NCBI GenBank assembly: GCA_964401385.1 | Contig: CAYNYF010000027.1 | Span: 1-49,231, forward strand | Source of the DNA: CAYNYF01 sp964401385 | GTDB lineage: Bacteria; Planctomycetota; Phycisphaerae; SM23-33 | DNA: 49,231 nucleotides | Direction: 5' to 3' | In this document: positions 25,865-34,400 of the stretch, in pieces | Layout: every line of letters begins with the position of its first letter | Position numbering within the stretch: position 1 is the stretch's first letter | Notes under the pieces: generated by a model | Database searches by the model: none | What the model saw: only the letters and a program-made list of their open reading frames with translations | Told to the model about the DNA's origin: nothing | Program-made: the position numbers and the translations under genes

Positions 25865-26287
25865 CTACGGAAGTTCCTTCCGTATCGCCTCGACCAGTTC
25901 CTCCGCCCGGCCGGGGGGATACTTCCCCGCCGGCCAGTTGAAATGAAACTCATCCCCAGCCCGCCGCGGGATGATGTGGAAGTGTACGTGCGGGACGAAT
26001 TGGTGAGCAATTCGGCCGTTGTTTTGGAGGACGTTGACGCCCTCGCACCCCACGGCCGATTGCACCGCCTTCGCCAGCGCCGGCAGATGCCTCAGCACGC
26101 GCCCGGCCACATCCGCCGGCATCCGGTCAATCGTCTCGTAATGGGCCTTCGGGATCAGCAAGACGTGGCCCTCCGCCAGCGGGCCGATGTCCAGAAAGGC
26201 CAGGGCGGCATCGTCGGCGAACAGCTTTGCACACGGAATCTCCCCGGCGACGATCTTGCAGAAGATGCAATCCGGATCCGCTTTCAT
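25865..26287 (-). CDS. HIT family nucleotide-binding protein
   Basis: 140 residues from ATG 26287. The motif HVHFHIIPRR near residue 97-106 is the HxHxHxx signature. CIFCKIVAGEIP (8-19) has the two zinc-binding cysteines common in Hint/HinT-like proteins. HVLLIPKAHYETI is the first conserved strand. It probably hydrolyses nucleoside phosphoramidates or dinucleotide phosphates in the cytosol. The gene sits directly after the rplQ terminator, so it must have its own promoter or rely on readthrough. The frame is open further upstream but not conserved there. Confidence 0.92.
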   Translation of the reverse strand: MKADPDCIFCKIVAGEIPCAKLFADDAALAFLDIGPLAEGHVLLIPKAHYETIDRMPADVAGRVLRHLPALAKAVQSAVGCEGVNVLQNNGRIAHQFVPHVHFHIIPRRAGDEFHFNWPAGKYPPGRAEELVEAIRKELP

Positions 26288-26300
26288 GACCGGCTCCCTG

Positions 26301-26331
26301 CAAAAAGAAAGGCCCGACATAAGGTCGGGCC
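26301..26331 (-). terminator. Intrinsic terminator of the ribosomal superoperon
   Basis: On the minus strand an 8-bp GC-rich stem (GGCCCGAC/GTCGGGCC, 26331-26324 with 26318-26311) with a 5-nt loop is followed by TTTCTTTTTG. It lies 30 bp after the rplQ stop and just before the HIT start codon region. Confidence 0.85.
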
Positions 26332-26360
26332 GCGATGATAACGGTTGGCTGAGCCGGAAT

Positions 26361-26984
26361 CTACTCTTGGTCCGCTTGCTCCTCGGCCTCGGCGCGTTGG
26401 TCAGGCTGCTTTTCCTTTTCGGACGATTCGCCCTGCTCGTCCGCTTCAGCATCCTCCGCCCGTTCGCCGGCCGTGCCCGCCTCGGCTTGGTCGGTCGCGG
26501 CCTTGGCGGCCTCGGCGCGTCGGGCGGCGCGTCTGCGTCGTGCGGAAGTCGTGCCCGGGCTCTCGGGCGACGCGGCCGCAGGTGACTCTTCCACCAACTG
26601 TAGCAGGACCTGCTGCCCGGCATCGCCGATCCGCCGCTCCGGAAGGCGAATGATTCGCGTGTAACCCCCGGAGCGGTCCACGTAGCGCGGGGCAACTTCG
26701 TCAAAGAGCTTCTGCACCACTGTTTGCTCGGCCAGCTCGTCGCGGTTCTCCTTGTCGACCATAGCGCGGTCCTGAAGCAGGGCGATGACCCGGCGGCGAG
26801 CGTGCAGCGTGCCCTTGCCGGCGATGGTGATCAGCCGCTCGACGAACGGCCGCACCTCCTTGGCCTTGGCCGGGGTGGTCCGTATCGTGCCGTGCTCGAT
26901 CAGCGAAGCGGCCAGGTTCCGCCGCAGCGCCTTGCGATGAGAGGCGGTCCGGTTCAGATGTTTTCCAGCAATGCGATGACGCAT
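26361..26984 (-). CDS. rplQ: 50S ribosomal protein L17 with acidic C-terminal tail
   Basis: 207 residues. MRHRIAGKHLNRTASHRKALRRNLAASLIEHG is the classical L17 start, and YTRIIRLPERRIGDAGQQVLLQLVE ends the core near residue 131. The remaining 75 residues are a low-complexity, Ala/Glu-rich tail with a basic patch (ARRRRAARRAEAAKAA), which E. coli L17 lacks. Last gene before the terminator, 55 bp after rpoA. Confidence 0.96.
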   Translation of the reverse strand: MRHRIAGKHLNRTASHRKALRRNLAASLIEHGTIRTTPAKAKEVRPFVERLITIAGKGTLHARRRVIALLQDRAMVDKENRDELAEQTVVQKLFDEVAPRYVDRSGGYTRIIRLPERRIGDAGQQVLLQLVEESPAAASPESPGTTSARRRRAARRAEAAKAATDQAEAGTAGERAEDAEADEQGESSEKEKQPDQRAEAEEQADQE

Positions 26985-27039
26985 GGTTCAACCTTCAATG
27001 CCGCCACGTGGCGGGGCAGTGGCGGCGGCCTTTACTGCA

Positions 27040-28062
27040 TTACTGCGCCGGCCCCTCCGTCCCCTCCGGCGGCGTCGGCAGCTCCACAGACATACCCAGC
27101 GTGAGTCCCAGATCGGCCAGCTTGCGCTTGACCTCGCGCAAGGAGGTCTTGCCAAAGCTGCGGATCTTCAGCAACTCCGCCTCGCCCTTGGTCACCAGCT
27201 CGGCGACCGTCCGTATCTTGGCCGTGTCCAGGCAGTTGTTGGCCCGCACCGACAGCTCCAGTTCGTGGATGCTCATGGAGAGCTTTTTTTGCAGTTCCGC
27301 GTCGACCTGGGCCTCGGCCTCACTGACGCCGGTGTCGATGATTGCCTCGCCGAGCTCGAAGTACTGGACGAACGGGTTGAGGTGCTTGCGCAGAATCTTG
27401 GCGGCCTCGACCATCGCCATCTCCGGCGTGACGGTCCCGTTGGTCCAGATTTCCATGATCAGCCGGTCGTAGTTGGTGCGCTGACCGACGCGCGTGTCCT
27501 CGGTGGTGTAGCGGACGCGGGTGACGGGCGAGAAGACCGCGTCGACGTAGATTCTCCCCAGCTCCTGATCGGCGTCTTGGGGAATCATCTCCTCGGCGGG
27601 GACGAACCCGCGACCCGTCTCCACCACCATCTCCATGTCGAATTCGACGTTGTCCGTCAGTGTCGCCAGCACGAGGTCCCGGTTGATGATCTCGATGGCC
27701 GGATCGGCTTCGATCATGTCACCGGTGAGCGGGCCGGTCACCGCGCCGTGCACCCGGATCGTCTTGGGCTCGTTGGTGTGCGACTTGACGATCAGGCTCT
27801 TGACGTTCAGGACGATGTCCGTGACGTCCTCCAGCACGCCGGCTCTCGAGGTGAACTCGTGCTCAACTCCGGCGATCTTGATGGATGTCACCGCCGCCCC
27901 TTCGAGGGAAGACAACAGTATCCGCCGGAGGGAGTTGCCCAACGTCGTTCCGAAGCCCCGCTCGAACGGCTCCACCGCGAACCGTCCGTAGGTAGGGGTG
28001 GAAACCTGCGGATCAGACGCTACTCTCGTGGGTAATTCCAGGCCACGCCACCGTATTCGCAT
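27040..28062 (-). CDS. rpoA: RNA polymerase alpha subunit
   Basis: 340 residues. The N-terminal dimerisation domain contains RFAVEPFERGFGTTLGNSLRRILLSSLEGAAVTSIKI. The C-terminal domain carries LELSVRANNCLDTAKIRTVAELV and RSFGKTSLREVKRKLADLGL, the helix-hairpin-helix DNA-contact part. GGAGG lies 9 nt before the ATG. Position rpsD-rpoA-rplQ is standard. Confidence 0.98.
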   Translation of the reverse strand: MRIRWRGLELPTRVASDPQVSTPTYGRFAVEPFERGFGTTLGNSLRRILLSSLEGAAVTSIKIAGVEHEFTSRAGVLEDVTDIVLNVKSLIVKSHTNEPKTIRVHGAVTGPLTGDMIEADPAIEIINRDLVLATLTDNVEFDMEMVVETGRGFVPAEEMIPQDADQELGRIYVDAVFSPVTRVRYTTEDTRVGQRTNYDRLIMEIWTNGTVTPEMAMVEAAKILRKHLNPFVQYFELGEAIIDTGVSEAEAQVDAELQKKLSMSIHELELSVRANNCLDTAKIRTVAELVTKGEAELLKIRSFGKTSLREVKRKLADLGLTLGMSVELPTPPEGTEGPAQ

Positions 28063-28116
28063 TGACTTTGGCCTCCGCGCAAATGTTCCAATTTTCCGTT
28101 GCCGTTGTCCGGAAAG

Positions 28117-28749
28117 CTATCTGCTGCACAGCTCGACGATGAGATTCTCCTCGACCGGGATCTGCACGTCCTCCCGGCTCGGCATCGCCAAGATGGAGCC
28201 TTCCAACGTCGTCATATCCAGGCTCAGCCAGTTCTGCACACTGGGCTGGCCAAACTCTTCCAGGCGCGCGCGAATGAGCTTTTGCGACTTCTCGGCGGGC
28301 TTGAGAGAGACGCGATCTCCGGTCCGCACCAGGTAGGAGGGCACGTTGACCCGCCGGCCGTTGACGTAAATGTGCCCGTGCAGAATCGTTTGCCGGGCTG
28401 ACGCCCGCGACGAGGCGAAGCCGAGCTTGCACACGACGTTGTCCAGCCGCCGCTCGAGGACGCTCAGCAACGCCGCGCCGGTATTGGCCCTCTGCCTCTC
28501 GGCCATGCGGAAGTAGCGGATGAACTGCGTCTCGAAAACTCCGTAGTACCGCTTGACCTTTTGCTTCTCGCGCAGGCGCAGGCCGTACTCGCTGGCTCGC
28601 CCGCGGCGCCAACTGTGCATGCCCGGGGGCGAGTTGCGCCACTGCCGCTCCATCGGGCACTTGGCAGTCTCGCAGCGGGCGCCCTTGAGCATCAGCTTGA
28701 TGCCCTGGCGCCGGCAAAGCCTGCAAGATGGACCTGTATATCGTCCCAT
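28117..28749 (-). CDS. rpsD: 30S ribosomal protein S4
   Basis: 210 residues. The N-terminal zinc-finger type start (GPSCRLCRRQGIKLMLKGARC) has four Cys. The S4 RNA-binding domain follows, with RLDNVVCKLGFASSRASARQTILHGHIYVNGRRVNVPSYLVRTGD. S4 is a primary assembly protein and is known elsewhere to autoregulate the alpha operon; no leader structure was resolved here. It lies 43 bp after rpsK. Confidence 0.97.
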   Translation of the reverse strand: MGRYTGPSCRLCRRQGIKLMLKGARCETAKCPMERQWRNSPPGMHSWRRGRASEYGLRLREKQKVKRYYGVFETQFIRYFRMAERQRANTGAALLSVLERRLDNVVCKLGFASSRASARQTILHGHIYVNGRRVNVPSYLVRTGDRVSLKPAEKSQKLIRARLEEFGQPSVQNWLSLDMTTLEGSILAMPSREDVQIPVEENLIVELCSR

Positions 28750-28792
28750 CGTCCGCTAAGCTCCTAGTTGCTCTTCACCGGCCGGGGGCACG

Positions 28793-29170
28793 TCACACCC
28801 GGCGCTTCTTTCTCGGCCGGCAGCCGTTGTGCGGCAAGGGCGTTACGTCCTCGATCGTGGAGATGCGCAGACCCGCTCCTTGCAGGGCGGTGACTGCACT
28901 TTCACGACCCGATCCGGGCCCCTTGACTCGCACTTCGAGTTCGGTCACTCCCATCCTCTTGGCGCTGGCCGCGGCTGTCTCGGCCGCTCGTTGGGCCGCA
29001 AAGGGCGTGCTCTTGCGCGAGCCCTTGAATCCGACCGTCCCGGCCGAGGCGTGGCATAGCACGTCCCCATTCGGGTCCGTTATGGTAATCAACGTATTGT
29101 TGAACGTCGCCCGGACATGGGCAATCGCCCTGGTGGCGCTCCTGCGTGCTCGCTTTCGTACTACGGCCAT
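28793..29170 (-). CDS. rpsK: 30S ribosomal protein S11
   Basis: 125 residues. AIAHVRATFNNTLITITDPNGDVLCHASAGTVGFKGSRKSTPFAAQ and the end ISTIEDVTPLPHNGCRPRKKRRV are the S11 signature regions. It forms part of the 30S platform near the mRNA exit. Confidence 0.97.
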   Translation of the reverse strand: MAVVRKRARRSATRAIAHVRATFNNTLITITDPNGDVLCHASAGTVGFKGSRKSTPFAAQRAAETAAASAKRMGVTELEVRVKGPGSGRESAVTALQGAGLRISTIEDVTPLPHNGCRPRKKRRV

Positions 29171-29197
29171 GATGTCCCGTATGCCTCCTTCCAGGCG

Positions 29198-29581
29198 CTA
29201 TCGCATTTCCCTGACGGACTTCTTGCCCGCCACGGTCTTGCGCGGGCCTTTGCGCGTTCTGGCATTGGTCTTCGTCCGTTGCCCGCGAACCGGCAGGCCC
29301 CGCCGGTGACGCAAGCCGCGGTAGCACTGGATATCCCGCAGCCGGGCGATGTTCTGCTGGATCTGCCGCCGAAGCTGGCCCTCCGTAACGTAGTCCTGCT
29401 CCAGCACCGACGAGATCCGGCTGATCTGCTCTTCGCTCAGGTCTCCCGCCCGAACGTGCGCATCGATCTCGGCCTTCCGGCAGATGTCCTGGGCCGACTT
29501 CGGGCCAATCCCGAAAATGTACCGCAGCGAAACGAACGTCGGTTTCTCGTTCGGAATGTCTACACCGACAACACGTGGCAT
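29198..29581 (-). CDS. rpsM: 30S ribosomal protein S13
   Basis: 127 residues. It begins MPRVVGVDIPNEKPTFVSLRYIFGIG and ends with the basic RGLRHRRGLPVRGQRTKTNARTRKGPRKTVAGKK tail that contacts the P-site tRNA. It lies 25 bp after rpmJ. Confidence 0.97.
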   Translation of the reverse strand: MPRVVGVDIPNEKPTFVSLRYIFGIGPKSAQDICRKAEIDAHVRAGDLSEEQISRISSVLEQDYVTEGQLRRQIQQNIARLRDIQCYRGLRHRRGLPVRGQRTKTNARTRKGPRKTVAGKKSVREMR

Positions 29582-29606
29582 GCCCAGCTCCTCATACCAG
29601 CCCAGC

Positions 29607-29720
29607 CTATCCTTGGCGCTGCTTGTGCTTGGGATTGGTGCAGATCACCCGCACCACCTTTTTCCGCCGTACGATGCGGCAGTTCTCACAACGCCGTCTT
29701 ACCGAACTTTTCACTTTCAA
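29607..29720 (-). CDS. rpmJ: 50S ribosomal protein L36
   Basis: 37 residues read from the sequence: (M)KVKSSVRRRCENCRIVRR, then KKVVRVICTNPKHKQRQG, a full L36 of zinc-ribbon type (CxxC, then C and H). The start is TTG at 29720, and the TGA of map overlaps it as TTGA. An internal GTG would leave only 35 residues and drop the conserved first Lys-Val. No infA gene separates map and rpmJ. Confidence 0.93.
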   Translation of the reverse strand: MKVKSSVRRRCENCRIVRRKKVVRVICTNPKHKQRQG

Positions 29721-30511
29721 AGTGGCACCTCTTGCCCTTTCGGTCCTTGCGTCAGCACCTGCACGCCGTCGGCCATGATCGCCATCGTATGCTCAAAATG
29801 GGCCGACGGCTTGCCGTCCCTGGTCACCACCGTCCAACCGTCGTCTTCCACGACAACATCCGCGTTGCCCATCGCCACCATCGGCTCGACGGCGATGACC
29901 AGCCCCTCTTCCAGGAGGATGTCGCGCATCCGAAGTTCGTTGCTGACGAAATTCGGCACCTTCGGGTCCTCGTGCATCTCCCTGCCTATGCCATGCCCGA
30001 CGAATTCGCGTACAACCGAAAAGCCTTCGCCCTCGACGTACTTCTGCATCGCCGCGGCGATCTCACTCCACAGCAGTCCGGGGCGGGCCAGCTCAATGGC
30101 CATTTCCAGCATCCGCCGGGTGACCGACACCAGCTTTCGCAGCTGCGGATCGGCCTCCTCGGCCACAAACGTCGCGGCGGCGTCCCCACAGTATCCGTCC
30201 AGCCGGCAGCCGTAATCGATGCTCACGACGTCGCCGCGGCGGATCGCCCGGTCCGACGGAATCCCGTGTACCACCTGCTCGTTAATGGACGCGCAAATGG
30301 TCCCGGGAAACGGCCCGCCCTGTCCGGGCACGCCCTTGAACAGCGCCTCGGCGCCCATCTGTTCCGTGAGCTGCTGGGCCTCGGCGTCCAGCTCGGCAGT
30401 GGTCACGCCCGGGGCGATCCGCCGGCCCAATTTTTCCAGCACGCGGTAAACCACCGTCCCGGCCTGCCGCATCAGCCGAATCTCTCGCTCAGATTTTAAC
30501 TTAATCGCCAC
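29717..30511 (-). CDS. map: Methionine aminopeptidase, type I
   Basis: 264 residues from GTG 30511. It removes the initiator Met co-translationally. The metal ligands are visible: Asp in SIDYGCRLDGYCGDAA, His in VGHGIG and Glu in AVEPMV, and the last one in HFEHT. The GTG overlaps the adk stop by 11 bp; the frame is open to 30538 (also GTG) but the conserved part begins later. It ends by overlapping rpmJ. Confidence 0.96.
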   Translation of the reverse strand: MAIKLKSEREIRLMRQAGTVVYRVLEKLGRRIAPGVTTAELDAEAQQLTEQMGAEALFKGVPGQGGPFPGTICASINEQVVHGIPSDRAIRRGDVVSIDYGCRLDGYCGDAAATFVAEEADPQLRKLVSVTRRMLEMAIELARPGLLWSEIAAAMQKYVEGEGFSVVREFVGHGIGREMHEDPKVPNFVSNELRMRDILLEEGLVIAVEPMVAMGNADVVVEDDGWTVVTRDGKPSAHFEHTMAIMADGVQVLTQGPKGQEVPL

Positions 30512-31184
30512 GCCCGTGCTTTCCTTGCCAAGCCGCACCGCGCGCCGCCAGGGCTTCCGTCACCAGCCTGGTCACCTCGTCGGGCCCGGCGCTGCCGTCG
30601 GCCTGGATGATGGGCCGGCGGCTCCTGTAGTATTCGATCACCGGCGCAGTCTGCCGGTGGTAGGCATCGAGCCGCTCGCGGACGACCGCCTCGGCGTCAT
30701 CAGGCCGCTGGATAAGTTCGGCGCCGCAGGTATCACAGTGCCCCGCCCGCACCGGGGCCAGGTACCTGCTGTGATACACCCGCCCGCACTGCGGACAGCT
30801 CCACCGCCCGGCAACCCGCTCCACCAGGAGCTCGTCCGGGGCGTCGATCACCAGCACCGCATCAAGCGGCCGGGCGAGGGCGGATAACTGTACATCCAGC
30901 GCCTCGGCCTGCGGCACCGTTCGCGGAAAACCGTCCAGAATCAGCCCTTTCTCCGCCGGCTGCGCCGAGATCGCCTCGGCCATGATCGCCACCACGATCT
31001 CGTCGGGCACCAGTTCGCCGGCATCCATATAACTTTTCATTTTGCGGCCCGGCTCCGAGCCGCTGCTTCGCTCCGCCCTCAGGATGTCCCCCGAGGACAG
31101 ATGCACCATTCCAAATGTCTCGGCCAGACGCTTGGCCTGGGTTCCCTTGCCCGCCCCGGGGGGGCCCATCAGTACGATCCTCAT
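30501..31184 (-). CDS. adk: Adenylate kinase
   Basis: 227 residues from ATG 31184. P-loop GPPGAGKGTQA (about 7-17), FPRTVPQAEAL and the lid with CPQCGRVYHSRY and GHCDTCGAEL, a zinc-binding four-Cys lid as in Gram-positive and many other Adk. It balances ATP/ADP/AMP. The ATG overlaps the secY stop as ATGA; the GTG of map overlaps its end. Confidence 0.97.
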   Translation of the reverse strand: MRIVLMGPPGAGKGTQAKRLAETFGMVHLSSGDILRAERSSGSEPGRKMKSYMDAGELVPDEIVVAIMAEAISAQPAEKGLILDGFPRTVPQAEALDVQLSALARPLDAVLVIDAPDELLVERVAGRWSCPQCGRVYHSRYLAPVRAGHCDTCGAELIQRPDDAEAVVRERLDAYHRQTAPVIEYYRSRRPIIQADGSAGPDEVTRLVTEALAARGAAWQGKHGRGD

Positions 31185-32941
31185 CGCGCCCCCTTGATGC
31201 GTCTGCCCTCGCCCAGGAACCCGCCGTAGCTGCGCATGATGAGGTTGGCCTCGATCCTCTGCACGAGGTCCAGCGTCACCGCCACCATGATCAGCAGCCC
31301 CGTCCCGCCGAGATACGCCGAAATTCTGAAGGGGATGCCCATGCTGGTTGCCACCACCTGCGGGATCACCGCGATCACCGCCAGGAAGCTCGCCCCACAA
31401 TAGGTGATGCGTTCCATGACGCGCTCGAGGTAATCGGCCGTGCGCTTCCCCGGGCGCAGGCCCGGAATGAAGTGGCCCATGTCGCGCAACTGGTCGGACA
31501 TGTCCTTCGGCCGGAACTGGACCGTCGTCCAGAAGTAGGCGAAGAAGAAGATCATTCCTATATACACCAGCTCCCGCGGGGCGCTGCCGAAGTTAAACGC
31601 CTGGGACGTGAGCCTGGCCAAGTCGCTTCCCGGCCACCTCTGCCCCACCCACCGGGTGATCATGGAAGGAAACAGCAGCAGCGAGGAGGCAAAGATGATG
31701 GGCATGACGCCGCCGTGGTTGACCCGAAGCGGCAGGTACTGCCTTTGACCGTAGTAGACCCGCCGGCCGCGGGTGTGCTTGGCTTGCTGGATAGGGATGC
31801 GGCGCTGGGCCTGCGTGATGAGGATGGACCCGGCCACCACGAAGATGAACGCCGCCATCAGGAACACGATCTTGATCAGGCCGATCTGGGCCGTGTCCGC
31901 GCCGGTGACCTTCAGCGACGCCCGCTGCAACAGCTCCCGAACCGCCCACGGCAGCCGGGCGACGATGCCGGCCATGATGATCAGACTGATCCCGTTGCCG
32001 ATGCCATACTCGTCGATCTGCTCGCCCAGCCACATCAGAAAGATGGTGCCGCAGGTCAGCCCCAGCACGCCCATCATGTACACACTGACGGAGTTGGCGT
32101 ACTGGGGATACAGCAAGCCCGAGGATCTCATGAACCGCATCCAGAACGTCGCCTGGATCAAACACAGCGCCACCGTGGCGTATCGGGTGTATTCCTGAAT
32201 TTTCCGGTACCCGGCCTGGCCTTCCTTTTGCAGGCGCTCCAGTGCGGGCACGACCGTTACCAACAACTGGAAGATGATGGCGGCGGAGATGTACGGCATG
32301 ATGCCCAGCCCGAACAGCGTGGACTGCCGGAGGTTCCCGCCGGTGAACATCGCGAAATACGCCAGCGCCTGCCCCAACGGCCCTCCTTCCTGCTTGCTCA
32401 TGAAGCCCTTGATGGCCTCCTGGTTCAGCCCGGGCAGCGGGATGTGGAAGCCGATGCGGTAGATGCACAGCAGGGCGATGGTAAAGGCCAGCTTCTTCAG
32501 CAGGTCCGGAATGGAGAAGATGTTCTCCACCACGCGCTGGACGGCGGTATGAGCGACCAGCGAGAAGTAGAACGCCACAACCGCCAACAGGGCCATGACG
32601 AGCTTCACCAGCGGTGCGGTCAGGCCGGCGGCCCGGAAGGGCGTGGCGGTAATCGTTTCATACAATCCCGCGCCGGCGCCGGCCAGCAGGAAGAACACCA
32701 CTACGCCCACGAGAGCCCCCAGCACTACCCGGAAGCCCTCGAAGACGCCGAGCCGGCGGAAAAAGGCGAGGTAGTACGCCCAAGCCCCCGCCAATACGCC
32801 GACGATCATCACCAACGGGAGGATCAGGCTGTCCGGTCCGTCCACACCAGTGGCGAGCATGCCGACGGCATTGACCACCAATACCACCGCCACGACCGCG
32901 AGCACCGCGCCCAAGATGAGTCTGAAAGCTCGGAACGCCAT
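31181..32941 (-). CDS. secY: Protein translocase SecY with extra N-terminal membrane domain
   Basis: 586 residues against about 430-450 usual. The normal SecY begins near residue 139 (ENIFSIPDLLKKLAFTIALLCIYRIGFHIPLPG). It contains STLFGLGIMPYISAAIIFQLL, RRIPIQQAKHTRGRRVYYGQ, GVMPIIFASSLLLFP and PKDMSDQLRDMGHFIPGLRPGKRTADYL, with its ten membrane segments. The first 138 residues carry four more predicted segments (about 8-30, 38-60, 70-92, 106-131) in the same frame with no stop. Only 26 bp separate it from rplO. The extension is unrecognised. Confidence 0.93.
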   Translation of the reverse strand: MAFRAFRLILGAVLAVVAVVLVVNAVGMLATGVDGPDSLILPLVMIVGVLAGAWAYYLAFFRRLGVFEGFRVVLGALVGVVVFFLLAGAGAGLYETITATPFRAAGLTAPLVKLVMALLAVVAFYFSLVAHTAVQRVVENIFSIPDLLKKLAFTIALLCIYRIGFHIPLPGLNQEAIKGFMSKQEGGPLGQALAYFAMFTGGNLRQSTLFGLGIMPYISAAIIFQLLVTVVPALERLQKEGQAGYRKIQEYTRYATVALCLIQATFWMRFMRSSGLLYPQYANSVSVYMMGVLGLTCGTIFLMWLGEQIDEYGIGNGISLIIMAGIVARLPWAVRELLQRASLKVTGADTAQIGLIKIVFLMAAFIFVVAGSILITQAQRRIPIQQAKHTRGRRVYYGQRQYLPLRVNHGGVMPIIFASSLLLFPSMITRWVGQRWPGSDLARLTSQAFNFGSAPRELVYIGMIFFFAYFWTTVQFRPKDMSDQLRDMGHFIPGLRPGKRTADYLERVMERITYCGASFLAVIAVIPQVVATSMGIPFRISAYLGGTGLLIMVAVTLDLVQRIEANLIMRSYGGFLGEGRRIKGAR

Positions 32942-32967
32942 TGAAGCCTATCTCTGTCTCAAACCGC

Positions 32968-33411
32968 CTACAGCCGTTCCACATTCCCACCGGCCGAACG
33001 GATCTTCTCCTCAGCCGAGGATGAAAACGCATGCACCGCCACCGTTATCTTCTTGGTCAACCTGCCCTCGCCGAGGATCTTCACCGGCTTGTCGCCGGTG
33101 CGAATCAGGCCCTTTGCCGCCAAGGTCTCCACGTCCACTCGGTCTCCGTCGTTGAACCTCTCCAGCGCCGATACGTTCACGACCTGATAGGACGTGCGGA
33201 AGTTGGCGTTGTTGAATCCCCTCTTCGGCATCCTCGCCACGGCCGGGTTCTGCCCGCCCTCGTAGCCGAAGCCGGCTTTGCGGCCGGCCCGCTGCCCGGC
33301 ACCCTTGTGCCCGCGCCCGCAAGTCTTTCCGCGTCCGGAGCCGCCGCCGCGCCCCACGCGCTTGCGGCTTTTCCTCCGGCCGGTCGAGCTGAGAATCTCG
33401 TCAAGCTTCAT
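32968..33411 (-). CDS. rplO: 50S ribosomal protein L15
   Basis: 147 residues. The basic N-terminus KRVGRGGGSGRGKTCGRGHKGAGQRAG and the RMPKRGFNN stretch are L15 hallmarks. Its ATG overlaps the rpsE stop as ATGA, so no rpmD (L30) gene fits between the two. Confidence 0.97.
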   Translation of the reverse strand: MKLDEILSSTGRRKSRKRVGRGGGSGRGKTCGRGHKGAGQRAGRKAGFGYEGGQNPAVARMPKRGFNNANFRTSYQVVNVSALERFNDGDRVDVETLAAKGLIRTGDKPVKILGEGRLTKKITVAVHAFSSSAEEKIRSAGGNVERL

Positions 33412-33920
33412 GACAGCTTCACCCTGCGCAGCTCTTCGATAACCTTCCGGTCACGTAGTTTCATCAAGCCGGCCAAGCCGGCCTGCACGAGGTTCTTCGG
33501 ATTGTTGGACCCGAGCGACTTAGTCAGCACGTCGCGAATGCCCGCCAGCTCCAGCAGCGGGCGCAAGTGCACCCCCGCGATCACGCCCGTCCCCTCCGCC
33601 GCCGGAACCATCACCACCTTGGCGGCCCCGAACCGCGCGGTAATGCGATGAGGAACGGTGTAGCCTCTGCGGTTGATCGCCAGCAGGTTCTTCCTGGCAT
33701 TCTTGATGCCCTTGTCCACCGCCGCCGAAACTTCGTTGGCCTTGCCGTAACCCACGCCGACATGCCCGTTGCGGTCGCCAACGATGACCAGTGCGGCAAA
33801 GCGGAACCGCCGACCGCCCCGGACCACCTTGGCGCAGCGGTAGATCTTCACCACGTGCTCTTCCAGGGGCTTTTCCTCTAGAAAGGTCCCCTGGCCAAGT
33901 TGTGATTGTAGTTGTGTCAA
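33408..33920 (-). CDS. rpsE: 30S ribosomal protein S5
   Basis: 170 residues from TTG 33920, which has AGGGA 5 nt upstream. GTG 33962, inside the end of rplR, is the alternative start. VVKIYRCAKVVRGGRRFRFAALVIVGDRNGHVGVGYGKANEV is the S5 RNA-binding domain, and GIRDVLTKSLGSNNPKNLVQAGLAGLMKLR is the C-terminal part. It contributes to decoding fidelity. Confidence 0.95.
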   Translation of the reverse strand: MTQLQSQLGQGTFLEEKPLEEHVVKIYRCAKVVRGGRRFRFAALVIVGDRNGHVGVGYGKANEVSAAVDKGIKNARKNLLAINRRGYTVPHRITARFGAAKVVMVPAAEGTGVIAGVHLRPLLELAGIRDVLTKSLGSNNPKNLVQAGLAGLMKLRDRKVIEELRRVKLS

Positions 33921-33943
33921 GGTCTTCCCTGTTCCAATGTCGA

Positions 33944-34312
33944 TCAGAACTCCAGCCCGCACTTCCGAGCCATTTCGGCCAGTTCCTTCACTCGCCCGTG
34001 ATAGGCGTACGCGTTGCGGTCGAAGGCCACCTTCTTGATGCCGACGGCCAAGGCCTTCTCGGCCAGGTCTGTCCCGACGACGCCGGCGGCGGACTTGTTG
34101 CCGCCGTACTTGAGGCTGCGACGCAGCCCCTTGTCCATGCTCGAGGAAGACACGAGCGTCTTGCCCGCGGTGTCGTCGATGATCTGAGCATGGATGTTCT
34201 TATGGCTCCGAAAGACGGTCAACCTGGGTCGATCCGGCGTTCCCGTCACACGCTTGCGGATTCTGCGCTTGCGCCGCTGACGTCGTAAGATTTTTTTCAG
34301 CAGTCGTCTCAT
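33944..34312 (-). CDS. rplR: 50S ribosomal protein L18
   Basis: 122 residues. RLTVFRSHKNIHAQIIDDTAGKTLVSSSS and the late KVAFDRNAYAYHGRVKELAEMARKCGLEF are L18 blocks; it binds 5S rRNA. It begins 88 bp after rplF, the largest gap in the spc section, in which nothing is seen. Confidence 0.97.
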   Translation of the reverse strand: MRRLLKKILRRQRRKRRIRKRVTGTPDRPRLTVFRSHKNIHAQIIDDTAGKTLVSSSSMDKGLRRSLKYGGNKSAAGVVGTDLAEKALAVGIKKVAFDRNAYAYHGRVKELAEMARKCGLEF

Positions 34313-34400
34313 AACTGACTCGCACTGCCTGCCCGCCCGGGCCGCCGATCAATGATCCGGACCATGCCCGCGCGGCCGCAACGAACTCACTCTCCTTACA

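Noticed and set aside
33408..33411. A hidden rpmD (L30) gene between rpsE and rplO
   Set aside because: The two genes overlap by four bases, leaving no room.
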